Assembly: GCA_035048495.1 (NCBI GenBank)
Contig: CM068546.1
Span: forward strand, 29,840,674-29,904,673
DNA: 64,000 bases
Direction: 5' to 3'
DNA from: Euptelea pleiosperma
Taxonomy: Eukaryota; Streptophyta; Magnoliopsida; Ranunculales; Eupteleaceae
Shown: positions 47,157-58,300 of the stretch, in pieces
Layout: each line of letters begins with the position of its first letter
Position numbering within the stretch: the stretch's first letter is position 1
Position numbers and translations under genes: made by a program
The notes under the pieces: model-generated
The model's database searches: none
Seen by the model: the letters and a program-made list of their open reading frames with translations, nothing else
What the model was told of the DNA's origin: nothing

Positions 47157-47535
47157 CAAGTTTAAAGGAGGCCATTTTAACGGTTAAACGGACTGGGGAC
47201 GTCACCATTTAAACAGCCGTTAAAAAGGATTGAAACGGCCATGGGCAAAAAATGGAATTTAGCAGAATTAAATGGATTTTAACGGAAAAAAATAGTGCTG
47301 AAATTCAAATTTTAAAATTAAAAAAAAAACACGGAATTTTAAGGAAATTAAACGGATTTAACGGACATTTTTTTCACAAAAAATTTCAGAATTTAATGGC
47401 TGTTTAAACGATTTCAACGGCCGTTAAAACAAAAAAAACAGCCGTTAAATTCAAATACGTTAAAACGTGCTTAAAATGTTTTAATGGAAACGGGCTTGGG
47501 GCGTTTCCGTTTAAACGGCCGTTTTTAAAACCATG
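47157..47535. mobile_element. TTTAACGG-family hAT foldback, copy 4
   Basis: Starts CAAGTTTAAAGGAGGCC and ends GGCCGTTTTTAAAACCATG, 379 bases, same length as copy 5. The right flank GGTCAAAC is shared with copy 5. Confidence 0.85.
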
Positions 47536-47543
47536 GGTCAAAC

Positions 47544-47922
47544 CAAGGTTTAAAGGAGGCCGTTTTAATGGACTGGGGGCGTTACCGTTTAAACCGTTTA
47601 AACGGATTGGAACGACTGGGGCAAAAATGGGAAAAACGGAATTTAACGGAAAAAAATGGAAAAAGTGACGCTGAAATTCAAAATTTAAAAATTAAAAAAA
47701 ATAGAATTTAACAGAAATTAAACGGATTTTAACGGAATTAACCGAATTTAATGGCCATTTTTTTCACAAAATTTTTCAGAATTAAACTGCTGTTTAAACG
47801 ATTATAACGGCCGTTAAAACAAAAAAAATGGCCGTTTATTTCAAAACTGATAAAATGTGTTTAAACGGTTTTAACTGAAATGGGCTTGGGGCGTTATTTA
47901 AACGGCCGTTTTTAAAACCATG
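47544..47922. mobile_element. TTTAACGG-family hAT foldback, copy 5
   Basis: Starts CAAGGTTTAAAGGAGGCCG and ends GGCCGTTTTTAAAACCATG. Exact 8-base duplications GGTCAAAC on both sides (47536-47543, 47923-47930). The right flank continues as the arm of a CACGTG foldback repeat (ACATCTAAAGTCAGTG). Confidence 0.92.
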
Positions 47923-48054
47923 GGTCAAACATCTAAAGTCAGTGTCTTATAAGAAATTGCCACGTGTCTTTTTCATGTTGTTTTACATTTTTTTACTTTT
48001 ATTTTTTCTCACTTTTTTCATTTTCTCTAACCAAACCTGAGTAGGTTCCACGCC

Positions 48055-48205
48055 GCAAGCAGCTTGTGTGTGGTCGGATAGGATTCCACACCACAAGTGG
48101 TCAGGCAAGTTTTACTCGTTGTCAGCCCATACAAAATTCACGAGATCTGCAACCCTGTCATCTCCTTTGATGACATGGCCCGGTCATCAAAGTTTTACTC
48201 TACAA
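48055..48205. repeat. Broken foldback-repeat ends
   Basis: CACAAGTGGTCAGGCAAGTT then TTACTC (48,098-48,117) and GGTCATCAAAGTTTTACTC (48,184-48,202) match the outer ends of copies A and C. The same CCACACCACAGGTGG wording occurs at 36,980. Confidence 0.5.
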
Positions 48206-48269
48206 GCAACAACGATTTAGCTGTGGTGTCATAGGCTCATAGCTAATGAGGTAGTACACTTATTTCAAT

Positions 48270-48545
48270 CCATTATCCATGTACTCTTCCACTGACCGTA
48301 TGGATGTTTTGGTCATCTCTAGGTGGACCCACAGACCACAAATCTGTTCGATTAATGATTTCTATCCATTCGACTTGAGTCTTTTTCACGAGTTATTTTT
48401 AGCCATAGAGTTTTACTTTGAGGTACTCAGATCCAACGGCTAGAAATCAGTAACCACCAGGCTGTTTTGATGAGCCAAAATCAATACCGTTAGTGGGACT
48501 CTGAAAAGTGCGCCACGTGGCTCATACAGACGTCATTGACGATAT
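48270..48545. mobile_element. CACGTG foldback repeat, copy L
   Basis: Left arm CCACTGACCGTATGGATGTT and right arm TCCAACGGCTAGAAATCAGT, CGCCACGTGGCTCATACAG pair around 48,405. The perfect G-box GCCACGTGG is at 48,513. Confidence 0.7.
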
Positions 48546-48549
48546 TTCT

Positions 48550-48865
48550 TTATTACCAAGTGGCATTTTTGGGGCCGTTCTATGATGCAGAAGTCCATCA
48601 AATTGCCACATAATGCAATCTTTTGGGTCCACTAATCAGCGTGATTTGTGATTTCTAGCCTAGGATTCAAGCACTTTTCAATGTTTTCATCATGGGCTTC
48701 ATGAACTGACTATGTATTGGTTCCAAGCCCATGATGAAAAAGTACTCAAATCCAATGGCTAGAAATCACCAATCACACTATTTATGGTGTGTTGGGTCCA
48801 ACAAGGTGTGGGCCAAACATTCAGGGGGTCAGTGGGCCCGAAATAATGTACTACGTCACAATATG
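48550..48865. mobile_element. Related foldback repeat, ATCATGGGCTTC subfamily
   Basis: Arms AGCGTGATTTGTGATTTCTA and GCTAGAAATCACCAATCACA pair. The centre has two complementary CATGGGCTT/AAGCCCATG words. Confidence 0.65.
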
Positions 48866-48919
48866 AGGGACTTATGCATCAAAATTTTGATACAGAACTC
48901 TGTATCATAGATTTTCCCC

Positions 48920-49040
48920 ATTTTTGGAGGACGGGAGCAGCAAACTTTATTTTACGACATGACACAAATCCGAAGACCGTCCAACGGTTTAGACCCTAAG
49001 GAGAACGTCCTCCTGAGGATGACACCAACATTTTGCTTCT
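48920..49040. repeat. Inverted partner of the 37,715 repeat, next to the EBM leader
   Basis: GCAAACTTTATTTTACGAC, CCGTCCAACGGTTTAGACCC and AGGATGACACCAACATTTTG are complements of words at 37,715-37,930. It ends about 120 bases before the EBM start codon. Confidence 0.7.
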
Positions 49041-49159
49041 GAATTGCACTCTCGCCGTCGCTCCATTCCACCAGAGACGGAGAGACAAATTCACAGAGAA
49101 GGGTAAAGCTGCTACTTTCCCATTCCTCTCAGAACCCATTTTAGGGTTGTAGGGAAAAA
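49030..49159 (+). promoter_or_regulatory. Probable EBM 5' untranslated leader
   Basis: Repeat-free sequence with higher GC than the flank, beginning where a dispersed repeat ends and running to the ATG. No TATA box was recognised, so the start of transcription is not placed. Confidence 0.35.
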
Positions 49160-49305
49160 ATGGCGGAAATTGGGAAGACGAAGCTTGATTCAGGATGGGT
49201 TGCTGCTAGATCTACAGAAGTCGATCTGACTGGAGTTCAGCTCACCACAACTGACCCTCCGACCGGACCGTCATCGCCTTGGATGGAAGCTGTGGTTCCC
49301 GGAAC
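49160..49305 (+). CDS. EBM: EBM exon 1
   Basis: Encodes residues 1-48 plus two bases: [20 protein letters not shown] onward to WMEAVVPG. The donor is GGAAC|GTAATT. The frame immediately upstream does not show another family-like start. Confidence 0.94.
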
Positions 49306-52300
49306 GTAATTACGTCTCCTATCTCTTATTTCTGCGATTTATTTCCTTGAATTGATTATATTTGATTCTATACTCTCCGTTTTTGCTTCTGTAATTAATT
49401 TGTTTTGAAGTTTATGCTTCTGAAAAAAAAAATTGAATTGTTCTGTTGATCTATCATTGATGGAAGATTATTTTTTTTACGTCACAATTCGAAAACAAGC
49501 CACCTTGAACTAGTCGGAGATCATCAAAGAATATTTGAAATTACATATTAGAGACTTCACTAGGTTAATTACATGTATTTAGACCAGATAAATAAATTGG
49601 TATACTCGAGAGGCTTCAGTTTTCCTCTCTGTGCTTTGGATATTTTGAGTAGGACTAAGTAATAGCTTGTTAGAGATTGTAGAGGAAACTAGGTGATTTG
49701 GTACCATGAAAAGAATGCAAACCTACAACGGACTTTCATATTTTTATTTGCGATTACAAGTAGAATGAGAACAAGTGTTTGCATCAAGCGCAAGCCCCTA
49801 TTCTAAAGCACCTTTGTCAAAATATTTCAATTGCAATCATTCAATCTCAAAATTGTACACCATTTGGATAATGAACTGCAAAAAAACTCCATAATCATTA
49901 GCTTTCATGCATAGATAACCCTAACTATTCAGAACAGATCATGTAAACTGCTCAAGCGCTGCAGGTAACAATCTATGTAGCTGCCTGTTTGGATGCCTTT
50001 CATTTGTTTCTTTTGTAACCTTTTTATTTGGATAAAAGGTATCATCAAACATAGCGACACACCATAACCATTTACTCTTGTTACTCTGCATGAATAGAAT
50101 CAATAGATGATAAAGTGAATGTTGCAATCTGATGCAAACTGCACAGAAAATTTACTGTTTAGTGTGTAATAGCAGGGTATTTACATAATCACCTCTCACC
50201 TGATTTATGCTTCCGTACTTATATATGCATTCATGCCATGTAAAAAACATGATGCTCATAGAAATAGGTGCTCAAAACAATTGTTTGTGTTAGTCCTCTC
50301 CTGTCCTTTATTGTTTATTTGCGCAGACTAATGGTGATTTGGTTTACAGTGTTTTAGGAACCTTGTTAAAGAACAACCTCGTGCCAGATCCTTTCTACGG
50401 ATTGGAGAATGAGGCAATCATAGATATCGCTGACTCTGGGAGGCAGTACTATACATTCTGGTTTTTCACAACTTTTCAGTGTTCACCGGTATGCAATACT
50501 CTTCTTTGAGGTTCAGTTTCTTGCACATTGGATAACTTTGTATTATCTTTGTTATTTCTAGTTCTTATTCACATTGATGTTTCTTTCATGGTAGAAGTAA
50601 GAGTTTGATGAGGGATTTTAAGATTGAGAATTTGAGAGTGTTGCAGATATTCTTGATTTATTTACATGTTTATGCTTGCAAGTTAAAATCTCAGTTAGAG
50701 GTTTTGTTTGCTCGAGTAGAGGTGCAGTGTTGTTTATCCTCATGTGATAAGATTGAGAGCAGTGTGCTTAGATCATCCCTAGATAACAAGGAGATAGAGG
50801 TTGTTGGAATTTGCAATTTCTAGAACACCCTTACATACATGAACACATGTCCAACAAAGAGGAGTAAATTTTTTTTCCCCCACCTGTGCAAGTAACACTA
50901 GCATTCTTCTATTATTATATAACTGATAGGAAATCTTGGTTTCTTTGGGTTTATGGTTGCCATGTCTGGCATCTTGTGTCTATAACAAGGAAACAGCCAT
51001 TTCCCAATTTTGGTCATGTTGACACATATCGACAAGGATACGCATGTAAGTACTTCCGGACACACATCCTGACACGTATGGCCGCATCACTGTTTATTTT
51101 AGCAATTTGTTTTCTAAAGAAATTATATCTAAAAGAGGGCTGGTTTTGTTCCATCCCTCGCACACTATATGAACTTGTTAAACACAACTATAGCTATTTG
51201 GTAGTATTCCCTCTTATAAATCTACTTATATTATTAAGTTATTGGATAACAATATGATGCACACAAATGTTCTCTTTCTTTTCATGTATTAATTTACTTA
51301 TTTTTATTTTAAAAAAAAGCCTATGATTTAACTATAAATAATACATTTGTATGGACGTGTTTGCGTTATGGGCTTCTTGAAGGAACCATTTTATACTCTT
51401 CGTATCTTTTGGTGTCCGTGTCATATTACATTGTGTGACTGGGTTTTTAAAAAATTTCGTTTTCCTGTTTAACTTACATATATCACCAGAAACTTATTTG
51501 GGTCTTGGCTTGCCATATGAGAGTGCACAAGCTTTTTTTGGGTCGAGAATGAGAGCTGCTCTCCAGAATGGTTGTTTATCGTAGTCAGTTCACTACTTGA
51601 TGGTCGTTTTTAAACTTAATATCTATCAGTTACAAGGAGTGTCTTTCTTTAGGAGAGAGCAAGGCAATCAAGGATAGGTAAAAAAAATATGAAAAAAACT
51701 TTGTTTTGGATTCAAAAGTCCCTGAATATGTATGGAAAAATACAACTTAAGCTGTTGATACTTATTTTGTGCAATTGGGAAGCTTTCATTGTCATTATTT
51801 TTAATTAACTTAACAATATGTAGTTGTTCTAATTTGTGAATGCAAGCTTCTTATCCACTTTCTGCTAATGTGTTATAGCTACAGCATGTTTTGTAAAGTT
51901 TTGAGTCAAGATCAAGAACGGAATATCCTGAATGATCTTAAAGTGCTTCACGGACTCCATTGATTATTGTAATTTGAATGTAGATGCACTTCTTTCTTTT
52001 GACATGTATGTGTACTAACAGTTCTCTGTAATACCTTCTTTGCTTCCAAGTCCTAAATTTTTAATGAGTTAATGTTTCTAATGCACTAATTTGGTTGTGA
52101 CTGACAACTTAAATTTTTTAGTCAGGAAATCAGCACATAGATCTGAACTTCCGTGCAATTAATTACTCTGCAGAAGTATATCTGAATGGCCACAAAAAAG
52201 TCCTGCCTAAGGGGATGTTTCGAAGACATTCTATTGATGTTACAGATATTCTACATCTTGATGGTCAAAACTTGCTAGCTGTTCTTGTTAATCCTCCCGA

Positions 52301-55300
52301 CAATCCTGGAAAAATTCCTCCTGAAGGAGGCCAAGGTGGTGATCATGAGGTATACATCTGTTTTCCCAACATGTGATTATTATGTTCTATTTTGTATAAA
52401 CTTATGTACCAAATTTCTGACTATGATAAGATCTCTAGATCTAACACAATTGGCGGGATTATGATTTTAAAAAATAAAAAAATCTAAGAATGGAATGCAA
52501 GATTTGGTACTCGACTCTGGTTTAGTGATTTAGATGCGTGTGCACACAAGCACACACATTAATATGCCTATATCATTTGTTTGTGTACTGACATCATTTT
52601 TTTTCATGTTAGATTGGAAAAGATGTTGCTGCACAATATGTTGAGGGTTGGGATTGGATGACGCCAATAAGGTAATCATGTAATATTATTAGACACCACT
52701 GAGTGTATGTGTTTGCAACTAGTTCCTCATAGCAGTTACTTTTCTTTGATAAGTGTATAATTTATTAAGGGGTAGAAAGCCAAACAAAGATACAAGCAAG
52801 CCGAAGAGGTCTAGTGACATGCAAAATACTACAAACTACAATACTGGAAGAAGGAAAAAATAAAAACAACTAGCGACATTCTCTAGAGCACGTGGGGTCC
52901 CATCTAAACACAAAATCTTCAAAGAAAAGACCTTTACACTCTTTAAAAGTTTTAGACCACAAGAAAATGATGCCCTTAATATTGAGAATAACCATAGCCA
53001 CCTCTTCTACCTTGCCTTCAAAGACTATAATTTCTCTCCTTCTAGTCCCCAACAGATAGCGAAAGGAAGAATTCGCTAAAGCACTCGGACTCTAGAAGAA
53101 AAGGCATAAGAATGCCAGTTGGAGACTAGAGTCAACAAAGTACCCGACATAACCCAGGACATCCCAAAATCCGCCATAGCAGTTATTATTTTCATTATGT
53201 TTGTGGTATGTAAATTTTGTAGAACATTTATGTGAAAGAGTGGCAACATAATGACTATTAATATTCAGAGCTAAGCCCTATACTTATGATCTTTGGACTT
53301 TGGACTTTGAACTTTTTGCATGTTACATGGATTCGTTTATCCTTGAAGATAATTTGTAATTGATGTTCAGAATACTTCATTGAGTATAAACATTAAGATT
53401 AGCCTGAGCTATTTGCCAGAGGCATGGTAATATTAGTGTTAAAGTTTTTGTTTTCTGTATTTATTTATGTCTTTATTATGTGTAGTGTGTGGACCCACAA
53501 TTCACTTAAGTCTTATTTATGCAAGTGCGCCAACACTTAAGTGCACTATATATAAATACAAACAGAGGAGGCCGGACCACTAAAGTTTGTTTCTCTCTCT
53601 CTTCTCTCCAATCTCTCATCTCTTACATCTTAACATGGTATCAAAGCTCTCTGATCCTCTGTAAACCCTATTATCCTCTTCTCCTTTCTTCATCATTTAT
53701 TCCCTCCTCTTGGATGACAAGTTATCTCTACGGTTGTGAGAAAAAAAATCAAATAGTTCTCCGTTGGTTTGTTCACACGTAGTGCGTCTGGGTTATTGTT
53801 TTGTGTTCGTTTCCAGGTTTATGGTGTTGTTCAAGGTGTGAGAAGGATATTTGTGAATTTGATGCCCTACGATTTGCAGTGCAGGTTGTTGTTTTGTATT
53901 TGTTAAGGTTTTTTTTCTTCTCTGGAAACCCTAAAGTCTTCTTTGCATCTCTCTGGTGATATCGCATAGGCTATACAAGTTTGTCGGGTTGTTTTCTGGG
54001 TTTTTGAAGTAGTTCTATTGGGTTTTGAAATCCCTCCCCCCCCCCCCCTCCCCCTCCCCCATCCCCCCTCAAAAAGCTTTTCTAAGGGTCTGGTTGGAAT
54101 CTCCCCCTGGTTATGTGCTTTTATAATAGATTTGTCCTGCTGCTTTACAATTTCTTGACCATTTTTGTAGTTATGGCTAGTTCTAGTGATGAAAAACTCT
54201 CAAGTACGTATTTGTTTTTGGGATTACAACTGTTTAGAAGGATATATGTTGTTTTTTTTATAAGTAAAGGTAATGTATAAAAGAAGGGAATACCCTGCTG
54301 TACAAGCTATGGAAGAAAATAAATGCTTGTGAGGAAGAACATCGCAAAGAGAGTAGCTGCCAACTTGCTCAGTTGGTAAAGTTTGTGGGTGATGATACCA
54401 TAGACCTGGGTTCAAAACCCGCCTTCACTGAGTTACTGATCTCTTTAAAAACAGGCTTACCTAGCAAAAAAAAAACATCGCAAAGAGAGAAAACGAACCA
54501 GCAACCAAAGAACAAAAAGACTTTAAATCATCTCCAAAACAACCATTTCCCATCTAAATACGACATCATAAGATCGAAAACCTCTTAATTCAATAATAAT
54601 TTTCGACTTATGACAAAGACTTGTTTTTGGTAAGTGTAAATTTCATTAAGGGCCGATGCCAAAACTAGATACAAGCCTGACCTAGAGAGGTTGAGATGAA
54701 CTTCCCTAGGCTCAAGCGGAGGAAACAAAAGAACAAACAAGCCCCTTTAACTCTCTTCCCTAACACATATCGTATCCCACCAAAGAACAAAAAGACAGGC
54801 TTTAATAATACACAATAGCAACATTTCAAAGATATTCTTATTCCATTCTTTCTAGATAGCCAACTAACAGCAAGGGTAGCAGCCTCCAAAGAATACAAGC
54901 ACGAGAACATAAGGCATTAGAAGACCAGCCTTGAATAAGATGAGACACTTCTCGGGACTGTCCAAGAAATGCAAAATAGCTGGAAGAAGGCACACACCAC
55001 CTTGCGAGAGAAACGTCAATGGATAAGGAAATGCTCAACCAACTCACTACTAGATTTGCACATGGAACTCCTGTTAGGAATGACCACCCTCTTACTACAC
55101 AGGTGGTCCACGGTAAGAATCTTATCTAGCACTGTCGTCCAAATAAAAAAGTTGCCCGAGAAGGAACATGGGAACACCACACATACTTAGCTGGAAAAGA
55201 AGCTGATATACTTATAAAAAAAAAAGAGAAGCTGATATCAACAAAGAGATCACTAAATAGAAGGATCGCACTAAAACGGCACCTTTAAAGTCCCACTTCC

Positions 55301-58300
55301 ATACTAACATATCATCCTCAGATTGGGAAGTCTGCTTCCTCCCTGAGCAACTAAGAAAGAGAGCAAGGTCATCCGCTTCCCAATCCTTGAAGTTTCTTCT
55401 AAATATCAAGTTCCAATAAACATCATCTTCTACTCTTATTAATATAATTTCTGACAAGGCCCCCCCATGAAGATCTGACATACCGTAAAAGAACAAAAAG
55501 GCATCTTGAAAAGAGCAGGCCCTACACCAGATATCTTCCCCAAAACTCACTCTATCAAATTGATGCCTTCTTTGAATAATTGATAAATCTTGGAAATGCC
55601 TTCCACACCCAACCCCATAAGAAGACACAACCAAGTTGCTACCCAACCATTGTTCTTGCTCCCAAACTTACTATCAATGACTCTTCTCCAAAGACTCCGT
55701 TTCTACCCAGTACCTCTAGAACCACTTACCCAGAAGGGCTAAATTCACATCCTTAAATGTCTAATGCCTATACCACCCCCTTGTTTAGACAAACAAATAA
55801 TATCCAGCCAACTAAGTAAATTTATGGGAATCTACCATCCCTTTCCATAAGAAATCTTTGATAAGTTTCTCCAATATTTTGGCAATACACACTGGCATAG
55901 AGAAGAGAGGCAGATAATTCCAAGGCATCTGATATATATATATATATATATAAACTGCTTGTTGATCATAGATTTGATGTGTTACAGGTTATGCTGATGT
56001 CTGTGTGTGCATCCAAATTTTTTATTTCTTTATATTTTGCGTGTAGAATGTAGATTGGGAAGGCAGATTGTGCGGTAGCAATTCAAATTACTATTATTGG
56101 ACCCATATCATATGTACACGTATTTTTATTCTAATTTTTATTTATGTATAGGTTTTATATGATTTTTTTTCTGAACTTTTTAGCATTTTTCAGATTTTTT
56201 GAAGGGTGTTTTAGCGGTTTCATTTGTCTTGCCATTGGATCACATCAAATCATTCCTGGATCGTCTAGACTCTAGATATGGATCGGTCTCGGTCAGGAAT
56301 GATTCCAATCCTGATCTTGAGACTTTGAACCATGATAAGCACACGAAAGAATTTTGTTCAAGATAAAATGGATAGACATGAATGCCTCTTCGATATGGCT
56401 TTGGCCTTTGAGTGAAGGACTACGAACTGATTTGAAGTACCATGATAATGACTGAAGATTACGGTTCCATTTGTTTATAAATTGCAAAGTTTGACTTATC
56501 AAGAAAAAAAAAAGTTTGTATATTTATCAAGAGTTAGGATAAATCTACACCCAATTGTTACACCCAGTGGTGGGCCCACATTGATATCATGTCCTCATCA
56601 TGATGGTCATCATTACCAAAAATCAGTCAATTCTGACACTACTAACCATAAAAAAAAAGTTGACATACAATAACTGTTTAATTGGATGGTGTGGATTTAA
56701 GTCAAACTTTTCATGAGGTAAGGAATGTCATAATTTACAGTTTTTTTGTGAGGATGGTCTCTTGGTATGGATGACTCAATGTGCGGTTAGATTGTCACAC
56801 ATGATCTCCATGTGAACCCCACCACCAGGTGTAGGAATTGAATGTAAGAACTGGGTGTGGATTTATCCTAACTCTTTATCTAATGAGAGAAAAAAATATT
56901 TCTCTAATTCAGAAGTGTTTGATTTCTATTATATTACAGGGATAGGAACACCGGCATCTGGGATGAGGTATCAATTTCTGTTACTGGGGTAAGTTTTTAT
57001 TCAAAATGCTTGGTTTCCTTTGATGTCCATTTGGATGTGGTTATCATTTGATTCTCATTTATATCACAAGCTCCTTGTCTCTATTACAAGATTATATTTT
57101 AGGCGCAACTTTGTCCTAATAAGAAAACACAATGATCTGTTTGGGATTTTGTTAATGGAATATATTGTATCATTAGTCTAATTTCGGTAGCTTTGGTCAT
57201 GTGAGATTTTGTTCTTGGGTCATCTAAGAAGTCTTTTCCATCGCTTCTTGTTTCTGTTTGAAATTATGAAAAATGGCTAAACAACAGAGATCACTTACTA
57301 ATGCTTTTTAGAACTTTGGTCTGCATTTATCTGCTTAATGGAAATTATTAGATTCTTTTTTTCTACTCTGGTACTTCTATACAATTTATATTAGTTGCTC
57401 TTTGATGCATTGTTTGATGAATTTTCCTCATAAACCAATTGGCGATAATTGTTATTTGTAATTCTGCCACTTTCCTGATTGATGGAATGATTCATGCAAT
57501 TGTATATAAGAAACTAGCATTTCCTGTGTTGATGCATGACTATTCTTTGTAATGAGTGCAGCCGGTGAAAATAGCCGATCCTCACTTGGTTTCATCATTT
57601 TTTGATGATTACAAGAGGGTATATCTGCACACTACTACTGAGTTGGAAAATAGAAGTTCTTGGGTTGCTGAGTGTTCATTGAATATCCAAGTGACGACTG
57701 AACTTGAAGGAAGCATTTGCCTGGTTGAGCATCTTCAAACTGAACACGTGTCAGTTCCACCTGGATCACAAATTCAATATACATTTACTCCGGTTGGTAA
57801 TACTATCTGTTTTTTTGTTGGTTTAAGTGGAAATAGTAATTTCTATATTCTTTCAGCTTGAATCTCTTGAAGCATTTTTTTTTTATCGGATCTCTTGAAG
57901 CATTTTGGATATCCCTCTTTACTTAGATGAATTTTATGGCTGTATCATAATTTGGAGTTTATTCTGATATTTGTCAAATCATATTTAGTTGCCATTGCAA
58001 CTCTAGGCCCTACTGTTTTTTTTGAATAAAGGTTCTTAACTTATCATTAAAAGCAAAAAAAGAGAAAAACAAAAGGTGGGATTAGTGGTCAAAGTTGTCA
58101 TGAAGGGAAACTTAGTTGTGTTTTTTAATGTCTCTTTTAATTTTTGAGGCGAAGAAAATCTTTAACTTTATTCAGTTGTTAAAGTGATTTCACATCACAT
58201 GTGTACCAATCACAAAAATAAAAATAAAAAATTACATCACATATCTGCAACTAATGCCTTCCAGCAGAACTCAACATATTTTTCGTAATTATCCCCTTTT

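Noticed and set aside
50886..51257. 123-codon plus-strand frame in EBM intron 2
   Set aside because: No family resemblance, irregular composition, and it lies wholly within a spliced intron.
54354..54425. Possible tRNA gene (A and B boxes)
   Set aside because: The A-box region is diverged, no acceptor stem closes, and a poly-A tail with a 15-base target duplication shows a SINE.
55212..55646. 144-codon minus-strand frame as a host gene
   Set aside because: Its wording matches the zf-RVT part of L1 ORF2, and stops and shifts follow on both sides.
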